A program made the translations under genes and the position numbers. A DNA stretch of 64,000 bases from Cavia porcellus (lineage: Eukaryota > Chordata > Mammalia > Rodentia > Caviidae), in contig NW_026947506.1 of the NCBI RefSeq assembly GCF_034190915.1, positions 37,137,748 through 37,201,747 of the forward strand. Reading direction: 5' to 3'. Positions 56,706 to 64,000 of this stretch are shown piece by piece. The first letter of the stretch is position 1. Every line of letters starts with the position of its first letter. The notes under the pieces are model-generated. The model saw only the letters and a list, made by a program, of their open reading frames with translations. It did no database searches and was not told the DNA's origin.

Positions 56706-58305
56706 ACAGCTGGTTAAACTAAGTGCTTTTTATACTAAGTTTGATGAGATTGCTGAGTCCAGAAAACTGATAGTACAAAAAGAGAAGTGAACTGCGTGTG
56801 ATTAACTAGGAACCTTAGCAAGCTCCTCCATCCAGTCTTCTCAGAGTCGCTTGTCTTCAGAGATGGGGACGCCCCTTTTCCTCTGGGTACAGGGCGAGGC
56901 TCTGTCACTTGATGGAGGCCACCACAGTCAGTCTTCCCAGTGCTTACTATGTCTCATTCCCTTAGCATAAAGTATCCCCCATGTCAGGCGCCATGGGTGG
57001 GGTAGCATGTCTGCTGCTATCTCCTGCTGTGTCTGACCCCTCGGGCTCTGAATCCACAGAGCCACCCTGAGGACTCTCCTGAGGCTGGGGAAGGACAGTT
57101 TAACCTGCAGGGCCTCCCATCTCATTAAGGAGGATCCAGTGTGAGGCAGGGCGGAGCTCCACTCCCCAGCCTGGCTGCAGTGAACATTTGTTGAATGGGT
57201 GGCAGGGTGAACCTGACACCACAGTGTGAGTGTTGATCGCACCCTTAATCCCCTGCAGCACAGCCTGGTCCTTGGGTTGGTGCCACTGGCTGCTAGAATC
57301 TTGAGGAGGTGATGTCCTCAGGTGTTGGGGCAGGGTTGTAGGACCCTCTTCCGCTTCCTGGTATTGGGGTGAGTGGTTTGCTCTGCTGTGTGCTCCCTGC
57401 TGCGGCCACATGGCACCCCTGCCAGGGTCCAGGGCACTGAGCCTGCCAAAGCTCGGACTGGAAACACCTACATAGAGCCTTTCCCAGACCTTGTTGAGGT
57501 CCAGGAAGTTTATGTTTTAATCCCATGGAAAAGTTACTGGACTTCTAGTGAGTTAATTCCAATCTACCACTTCTGGTGCAAACCATGGGGAGAATAAAGA
57601 CACTGAGGCATATTGATAGTTGTGGGGAAACAAGAGGGCCCTAAATCCAACTGGGGTGATGGTTAACTGGAACGAAGGCCTCAAGCCAGGGCTGCACCCG
57701 GGTTTTACTCACTCATGAAGAAGGGAGTGGCTCGTGGGTGAGTGGCTGTGAGAACGCTGGGAAGTAAGGTGAGTGCCCTGATCTGAGCTAGGTAGGAGGC
57801 CTGAAATCACCTCTGCAACGTGCGGAGAAAAGGATGTGCAGAGAGAGAGTAATTTGCATAACACAGTCTCAGGCAGTGTCTAATGTTTTGGGATCAGTGC
57901 TTATGCTCTGATGTGTAATCTTTTATGCTCTGGGAAGTCATAGCCTCTTACCTCGAGGCTCACTCCCAGCTGACAGTGTGGAGCCTGGCTCTGTCTGTCT
58001 CCCAGCTCACACGTCTTCTGGGAGCTACAGGGGCAGGGAACACTGACCTGTTGCCTCACTTCAAAGACTACACATCAGCACCTCCACTAGACCAATTTGC
58101 ATTGCTTAAAGCCAGTTGAAGGGATAAGGAACAGTCCTAGCCAGCTCTGTACATATCAATACATAGAAATGGGGCCAGGTTTAGCCAAAATGGAGATGAC
58201 TGCTCTTCTTTCAAGGAGGGTCATCCAGGTGGTTGGTCTTCCACAAATGCCAAAACTCAAAGCCAAAAGAATCTCACTGGCTGGCTGGCAGACTCTATCC
58301 CTTCC
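56706..58305. other. Unique sequence, no gene seen
   Basis: About 1.6 kb without an assignable repeat. Minus-strand frames (104, 103 and 77 codons at 56928-57526) overlap one another and are anonymous. Confidence 0.35.
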
Positions 58306-58507
58306 TCCCCACCGGAACTGAACCCAGGGCTTTTGCACTGAGTTACATCCTCTATGCTTTTAAAATGTTTATTTTTGTTTTTGTATTTTGAAACAGGATC
58401 TTGCCCACATTGGGCTCCAATTTACAATCCTCCTGCCCCAGCCTCCCATAGTGCAACCCACCTGCCTCAGCCTGAAGAGTGCTAGAATTATATGTGTGCA
58501 CCATGGA
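58306..58507 (-). mobile_element. B1-ID composite SINE
   Basis: Antisense: ID tail ggaactgaacccagggcttt, T-rich linker, then B1 (cctcctgccccagcctccca), with a partly duplicated B1 phrase (cacctgcctcagcctgaaga). Confidence 0.77.
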
Positions 58508-58879
58508 GGTATTTTGTTACACTGCTGAAAAGCTGCCTGGCACAGACCACAAGGGTCCCGGGGAAGGGTAAGTGCTGTAGTAATAAAGGTAGGAAAGAGG
58601 AGAGATTGTACCTAGACTGCGGATGCAGGCGCTGAAGGTTCTGGGAATCTTGAGAGTCTGAGCAGGGATGAGCCGATGAGCCAGACCCGGACGCAACACT
58701 CCTAGCCCGTGAGCCGTGCTGGGGTTGTGGCTGCTGTCTGAGAGATGTAACAGCTGTCACACACTTCCAGCGTCCTCCCGGGCCAGGCTGGCCTTGGCCT
58801 AGCACCTGGCCAGACGCTTGCTCAGGACCTGGGAGTGAGGCACTGCCTTCCAGGGACCCGTATCTTAAGCACAGGCCCT

Positions 58880-58960
58880 GCCATGCAGTCCTCGCCACGT
58901 GGCCGCCGAGCGGGACGCCGATAGCGCCCCCTGGTGCCCTCCTGGGAGCGCAGCCGGGTT
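58880..58960. promoter_or_regulatory. CpG-dense patch with E-box and CTCF-like motif
   Basis: gccacgtggc, a 10-bp palindrome around a CACGTG E-box, lies at 58894-58903. gcgccccctggtg at 58924-58936 is the complement of a strong CTCF core (caccagggggcgc), so the site would be on minus. CpGs are far denser here than anywhere else outside the L1 5' UTR. Confidence 0.45.
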
Positions 58961-59153
58961 TTCAAATGCAAAGAGGAGAGCATTTGAAATGGGACCGGTT
59001 CCTGCCCAAAGCATAGGTCCGGAGGAGATGACTAGAGTCTGGTTCTGCCAAGCAACATGTGAAAAGTCAAGGAGAGCCGGACCTAAGTATCTGGGGTCAG
59101 GGCAGCAGTCTGAGCTGGGAGCCGAGGTGAGTGGTGGGGTAGGTGGATGACGG

Positions 59154-59558
59154 TTAGCCCATATTCTTTTTTTTTTTTCATTTTTTTTTTCAAATTCATT
59201 TTATTTCAAAGAGAAAACAATAAAGCAAAATTTCAAAATGTGATAATCAGGGAGCAACAATGGTACATACATCACCAAATTGGTCATCTAGAGCACAAGA
59301 TGTCTGCATTCAATTGTCCCAACAGTATCAGCCCAACTCCTTCTCTTCAGTGAGCTCAGAAAAACCAGTAGCGTAACTATCTTAACTATTTTTATATACA
59401 TACGTACATACATATGTTGTTTTTTTTCAGCTTCTCACACTAGTGAGACAGTATGTTTACATAAGTGTGTCTGATTTATTTCACTCATGAGTATAATCTC
59501 AAGTTGCATCCATTTACCTGTAAAGGTCTCCACTTTATTCTTCATTAGCCCATTTTCT
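59154..59558 (-). mobile_element. L1 3' end insertion with 14-bp TSDs
   Basis: ttagcccatattct (59154-59167) and ttagcccattttct (59545-59558) differ at one base and flank an antisense L1. It opens with T runs (59168-59190) and reads caaagagaaaacaataaagc; it ends in ORF2-terminal wording (cttctcacactagtgagaca, aagttgcatccatttacctg). Confidence 0.85.
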
Positions 59559-59870
59559 ATTGCGAGTAACATTACACAAGCCTGGGTAAGCTATAAGGAA
59601 AAGAGACTTATTTGACCTGACTGTGCTCCAGGGTCAAGGGCCTCATCTGCTGATGGCCTTTTTGCTGGCAGACTCCCAGAGTGACACAGAGCAGCACATG
59701 ATAAGAGGCAGTGGCTGGGGAGACCGAGCCAAACTGGCCTTTATAGCTGACTGCTCTGCAGATATCCTGTTAACACATTAATCCATTTGCTGCATGACCA
59801 GGTTAAGCCATTTATTAGATCAGAGACCCAATCACCTCTTAAAGGTTCTACCTCTTCATATCTCGTGATG
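59545..59870 (-). repeat. Old dispersed repeat (antisense)
   Basis: ttagcccattttctattgcg and ggaaaagagacttatttgac, then catttattagatcagagacc and caatcacctcttaaaggttc: the same kind of repeat as 31285-31945. Confidence 0.5.
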
Positions 59871-59872
59871 GG

Positions 59873-60022
59873 TTCGAAGATCACAAGTTTGTGCCCAGCC
59901 TGAGCAACGTTGCAATATAATAAGTTCCTGTCTTGAAATAAAAACTAAATAAATAAATAAATAAAAGGTGTGAGGCTATAACTCAGTGCAAAGACCCTGG
60001 GGTCAATCTCCGGTACCAGAAA
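59873..60022 (+). mobile_element. B1-ID composite SINE, 5'-truncated
   Basis: gatcacaagtttgtgcccag, an (AAAT)n linker at about 59947-59965, and an ID tail (gaggctataactcagtgcaa). Confidence 0.78.
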
Positions 60023-60301
60023 CAAAGAACAAACAGCACGTGGGAGAACCCTCACTTGGTGCTGCTGAGGATGCTGGCAAAGACTGCAGTCGACCTTTCC
60101 CACCTCTGGGATGTAGCATCCCCAAACCCCAGCTCAGAAAGATGCCCATGGAGTCAGGAGTTTACTTAGGAGTTTTCCCTCACCAGCAAATCTGCCTTGG
60201 GAGCCCACCCTGCCTCTGCCTGCATCAGTCTGACTCAGCTGAAAGGGAGTCAGCAGCTCCCTGGGGTCTCACTGCACCGTGTTCCTGTAGTATTTTTTTT
60301 T

Positions 60302-60460
60302 AACCCAGGGGTGCTCCATCTAGCCCTTTTTATTTTCTATTTTGAGTCAAGATCTTCTAAGTTGCTAAATTACTTAGCTTGGGCTTGAGTTTACAATCCT
60401 CCTGTCTCAGCCCCCCAGAGTGCATGAGAACACAGGCGTGCACCGCTGTGCCCAGCTCTC
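60302..60460 (-). mobile_element. B1-type SINE (ID part lost)
   Basis: Antisense: tctattttgagtcaagatct, cctcctgtctcagcccccca, gtgcaccgctgtgcccagct. Confidence 0.77.
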
Positions 60461-61938
60461 CTGCAGAATCCTCTAGTTTCATGAGCAGCAGCAGGCACTG
60501 TGTTCCAGGACAGCTGGCTTCTCGGTGCAGTGGATCAGCGCATTGGATGGGGTCTGAGTGTGTACTTGAAAAACAGCGCATTTGTGCCTCTGCTCCCTAC
60601 CACATCTGCAACTGGATCCTTTTGTGGCTGGAGTTTTTGGTTTGTGTTGGCCCATGGATACCTCCGAAAAGCTAATAGGCAAGAAAAGAAAAGGTGGTAT
60701 AGTGGGGACCTCCCCTTCTTGAAGAACTTCCCAAGGGTCAAAGTCCCCCCAAAATGCCTCTGTCCTGGAAGGGACTGACAATGCTGGAAGCTGATGGCCA
60801 GGTTAGTGGTCTCTTCTGTGTGACTGTGAGCATGCCCGTGTGTGAGGCCTGTACCTGAGTCTACATGCAAGTATACGTGTCTGCAGATGCTGCCATTACC
60901 GGGTTCTTGGCCCTGACTTGTGCTTCTGTTCCCTCGTGATGATGACTACTGCTGAACTGGCGACAGCAGAGCATGGCAAGGTGGTGCTGTCACCTGCTGT
61001 ACATGTGGGGTATTGCAGGCACTCAGTCTGTAGGGCTGGCGCCTGGTCTCCAGGGTCCTTTACCTCTGGCCTGCAGAAAACAGGCTCCCACAGGATACCT
61101 GTTGGCATCTCTGGGAACAGCTTCAAGGACTTGAAAACCTTAGCTCCATGAACCCCTTCATATCAGGTCAAGCTCTCTGAAGAATATTTTCAACAGCATA
61201 ATACAAAATAATAGGATTTAGGATTGCAAAGGAAAACAATTATCCTGAAATACAGTTATCAAAACAGTAATAGCAATTATTAAGTGGCATCCAGCAACAG
61301 GTCCAAAATCAACTGATTTCAGCAGATCTGCATACATATTTCTGAAGGATCCACAGAAATGCATGGAAAATAGCTGAGATTTCTTTTGATGGCAAAGTCA
61401 CAGATTTATGACAGAAAAAAGATTCTGTTCAAGGTTGGGAACAGCGAAGATGTATTTTATTCCATTCAAGTGTGGGAATTTTCCCCACTTATCCCTTGGG
61501 GGATCAGGATAACACAGGTTAAAAGGCCCTGGCCAGACCTGCTTGGTGTCCCCAGCATCTCCCTAGCTCATTCGTCAGTTAACAGCCCTGCCCATGTTAC
61601 TTTAGCACAGTCCAGCTGCTAAACTCCCACTTCTGCTTGTAACCGCCCACATCCCAGCATGAAGCATCCTCAAAGTGAGCCCAGAAGCTTCTGCTTTGGG
61701 GACCAGCAAGACTAGGACTAATTTCTGAAGTGTTACTGCACCGACACACAGCTCCTCCATTTCAAGCAAGGGCCCAGAGAGCAGTCCTTCTGTCTAGGAC
61801 ACAGGTGGGGAGGCCTCTGGGTCCAACATGTCACCACCTAGCCCAAATCCAATCAGAGAGCCCCAAACCAGATGTCTTCTAGAAAATGGGTCCCCAAACC
61901 CAATCAGTAGACCAGTACTGATTCATAAACTGAGTTAG
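60461..61938. other. Unique sequence
   Basis: 60480-61160 has anonymous frames on both strands (111 codons minus at 60535-60870). 61180-61400 is AT-rich and may be an old repeat I cannot name. No exon recognised. Confidence 0.3.
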
Positions 61939-62070
61939 CACCAGATATGTAATCCCAGTACTCAGGAGGCTGAAGCAGGAAGATTGTCACAAGTTTGAGG
62001 CCAGCCTAAACCATATAGCAAGACCCTGTCTCAAAAAAGAAAGAAAGAAAAAAAAAGAATGAATAAATAA
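61939..62070 (+). mobile_element. B1-type SINE
   Basis: ccagtactcaggaggctgaa and tttgaggccagcctaaacca, with a GAAA-rich tail. Confidence 0.78.
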
Positions 62071-62499
62071 AGGAAAGAGGCCACACTGCAGGAGGTGAGC
62101 TGCAGGGTGGAACCACACGAGCCCTTTGGAGCCAACAATTTGCCACATATTGCTTCAAATGCTGGACAAGCAACTATAGAATTTAACATCTGTCTGCTGA
62201 ATTTTGGACTTGTTTTGGTCCCAATCCTTTGTTCCCTCCTGTTTGTAACTTTTGGAATGGGAATATCTTATCTTGTGCCTTTGCATGTTGCAAGTGTTTA
62301 ACTTTGTTTTCATTTGTACAGGGACATGTAACCAAGAGTTGCCTTCCATCTTGGAGACTTGGGACATAAACTTCCCAGCAGTGCTGAAACTGTTAGGACT
62401 TTTGTAACTCTTGCAGATGGACTAAATGCCTTTTGCATAAAGGGATGTGCCCGAATCTTTGGGGGTCCAAGGACAAAATGTCATGCTTCTAATGTAACA

Positions 62500-62968
62500 T
62501 AATGCTATGTTCACCTTGCAAAAGGTTAGAATAAGCATGTCTTTGTATCTGGAGGCTGGAAAGAAATATCTGGTTGTCAAGTTGACAAGGGGTGGATTGT
62601 TTCGGTTAATACATTTTGTCAACTTGAGAAGTTCAGAAGTTTTAACTGAGAGACTCAGCAGGAAGCCAGGGTTCGTTCTTTGTAAATATCCTCATCCTGT
62701 GCAAAGGAGGGCAAGGAGATTCTGAGTGCCACACTGAAAGAGAGGGTGTGTGACCTGTGTACAACATAAGGCTTGTTTTCTCTTTTTGCTCTGGCTGTGG
62801 CCTTGAAATGTTGTCTCAGTGCCATGCTTTGGAGCCACCCTGCCTTGGAGCCAGCTGATTATGGACTAAAACCTCCAAGAACTAGAAGAAATAAACCTTC
62901 CCTTCTCTAATTTTGAGTGTCAGGTATTCTGTTTCAGCAATGAGAGAAAAGTAACTAAGACCTCTTCT
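62500..62968 (+). mobile_element. ERVL/MaLR-type LTR (tentative)
   Basis: tggttgtcaagttgacaagg and cattttgtcaacttgagaag, then ccttggagccagctgattat and agaaataaaccttcccttct with the poly-A signal. It ends gagagaaaagtaactaagac, the same end as the LTR at 25650-26078. The start is uncertain and could reach back to about 62080. Confidence 0.6.
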
Positions 62969-63009
62969 ATGGAGGGAGATAGACTGAACAAATAAATAAT
63001 AGTAGTTAG

Positions 63010-63285
63010 AAGGTAACTAGATTCACACCTGTAATCCTAGCACTCTGGGAGGCTCAGGCAGGAGGATTGTTAGTCCAAGCCCAGCTTAATCAATCCAGTA
63101 ATTTAGGAGACTTCTGCCTCAAAACATAAAAAGAGCTGGGAGTGGCTGGGGATTTAGCTCAGCAGCATAAGCACTGCCTTGGAAGCAGGCAGTCATGAGT
63201 TCGATCCTGCTACCGATTAAGAAGAGCTGGGAGTGTAGTTCAGGGTGAATGTCCTGGCTTCAACTCCCAATATTGGGTAGGGAAA
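63010..63285 (+). mobile_element. B1-ID composite SINE split by an ID
   Basis: B1 head 63010-63120, ID tail start aagagctgggagtg at 63131. The remaining tail (gtagttcagggtgaatgtcc onward) lies after the inserted ID. Confidence 0.82.
63131..63235 (+). mobile_element. ID SINE with 14-bp TSDs inside a B1-ID tail
   Basis: aagagctgggagtg at 63131-63144 and 63222-63235 brackets an ID (ggctggggatttagctcagc, gagttcgatcctgctaccga). It has almost no A tail left. Confidence 0.9.
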
Positions 63286-63626
63286 AGAAAGGAAAAGGTA
63301 TGTTAGAAGGTGATAAATGCAATGAGGAAGAGGCAGGTAGGAAAGGGAAGCAGGTCACGCCAGTGTGACCCCTCAGAGGCAGCAGTAAGTGAAGGAGCAG
63401 GAGGAGCTGCCAGGCAAGGTCTGACAGGACACCAGGGGCAGGCCAGTCACAGGCCAGCTTATAGAACATTTGGGTCCCCACAAGAACGCTGAGTTTCTTC
63501 TGAAAGGGGAGATTTGAATGGTTGGGCAGAGGAAGACATGGTCCTAGGGTGGCTTTTTAAAAAAACTGACACAATGTATGTATTTATGAGGTACAGTGAC
63601 ATTTCTATACATGTTCATCATGTGTT

Positions 63627-63768
63627 AAGAACTGTCATGGTGGGGCTGGGGATTTAGCTCAGCGGCATAAGCACCTGCCTTGCAAGCAGGCAGTCGTGAG
63701 TTCGATCCCTGGTACCGATAAAAAGGAAAAAGACAAAAAAAAAAAAAAAAAAAAAGAACTGTCATGGT
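63627..63768 (+). mobile_element. Young ID SINE with 15-bp TSDs and long A tail
   Basis: aagaactgtcatggt at 63627-63641 and 63754-63768 flanks the best-preserved ID. tagctcagcggcataagc holds the A box and gagttcgatccctgg the B box. The arm cctgccttgcaagcagg has a 5-bp stem and a 7-base loop with anticodon TGC, matching tRNA-Ala(UGC). The 3' part is gataaaaaggaaaaagac followed by about 20 A. Confidence 0.93.
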
Positions 63769-63903
63769 TTATGTCAGTGCCCCCCAGGCCTCATGTATTT
63801 GCATTGTGCATTTGTGATTGGTTCATTGTCTAGTGCTTGGATTGATGGGGTCAGTGCTACACCCACACAGGGGTGGAGCCAGCATACAAGGTAATGGCAG
63901 GAA
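63769..63903 (+). mobile_element. Start of an LTR-like repeat cut by the ID
   Basis: ctgtcatggtttatgtcagt and ccccccaggcctcatgtatt look like the beginning of an ERVL/MaLR-type LTR. The ID inserted within its first bases and the 3' part lies beyond the window or in the simple repeat. Confidence 0.45.
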
Positions 63904-63951
63904 GGTGTGTGTGTGTGTGTGTGTCTGTCTGTCTGTCTCTCTCTCTCTGTC

Positions 63952-64000
<49 letters not shown>
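63904..64000. repeat. (TG)n - (TCTG)n - (TC)n compound microsatellite
   Basis: TG units grade into GTCT and then TC/TCTG units, running to the end of the window. Confidence 0.95.

Noticed and set aside
63642..63720. Possible functional tRNA-Ala gene
   Set aside because: The anticodon arm and Pol III boxes are tRNA-like, but the acceptor stem is not closed and an A tail with TSDs follows, so it is an ID SINE.

Overview
This window is ordinary-looking nuclear DNA of a placental mammal, almost certainly a rodent. Three things show this. The dominant short repeats are composite SINEs with a B1 (7SL-type) head and an ID-type (tRNA-Ala-derived) tail. Free ID elements still have a readable tRNA-Ala(UGC)-like anticodon arm. 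There are B1 monomers, rodent-style LINE-1 copies and ERVL/MaLR-type LTRs, but I saw no Alu, B2 or B4. B1-ID dimers point away from mouse and rat and towards the squirrel-related or beaver lineages. Beaver is my best guess for the species, held weakly.

I recognise no host protein-coding exon and no functional RNA gene. The only intact recognisable reading frame is a 350-residue LINE-1 ORF1 on the minus strand at 994-2046. It sits in an element that runs 5' UTR, ORF1, short linker, 3' UTR with ORF2 missing, which is a half-L1 (HAL1-like) layout (about 1-2800). This element abuts or interrupts a mariner-derived palindromic element. Two more copies of that fold-back element lie at 23853-24476 and 39931-40488, and all three share the same internal junction.

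Layout: 1-3176 half-L1 plus mariner; 3840-4205 LTR; 4932-7471 SINEs, an old L1 ORF2/3' UTR fragment and an ID; 7941-8191 a short L1 insertion with target-site duplications (TSDs); 10980-12300 two LTR-like repeats in the same direction; 13534-15490 mostly unique, AT-rich DNA; 15487-15865 MaLR LTR; 16656-17475 a SINE split by an L1-derived insertion that carries a 122-bp tandem duplication; 20231-20397 a B1 with clear TSDs; 21180-23395 old L1 with a composite insertion and a strong inverted repeat; 23853-24476 mariner fold-back; 25650-26080 LTR; 27363-29036 a three-level nest (solo LTR inside L1 inside MaLR LTR); 31285-32690 old repeats; 32691-38800 largely unique; 39931-40488 third mariner fold-back; 41696-50222 SINEs, MIRs, a 22-bp minisatellite and two opposed CA/TG microsatellites; 51195-58505 unique DNA with scattered SINEs; 58880-58960 a CpG-dense patch with E-box and CTCF-like motifs; 59154-60460 L1 and SINEs; 62500-64000 an LTR, young ID insertions and terminal simple repeats.

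The genes here do not form a pathway. The content is a record of successive retrotransposition and DNA-transposon activity in an intergenic or intronic region. Family names for old repeats come from memory of consensus sequences, not from a database search, and boundaries without TSDs are approximate by tens of bases.
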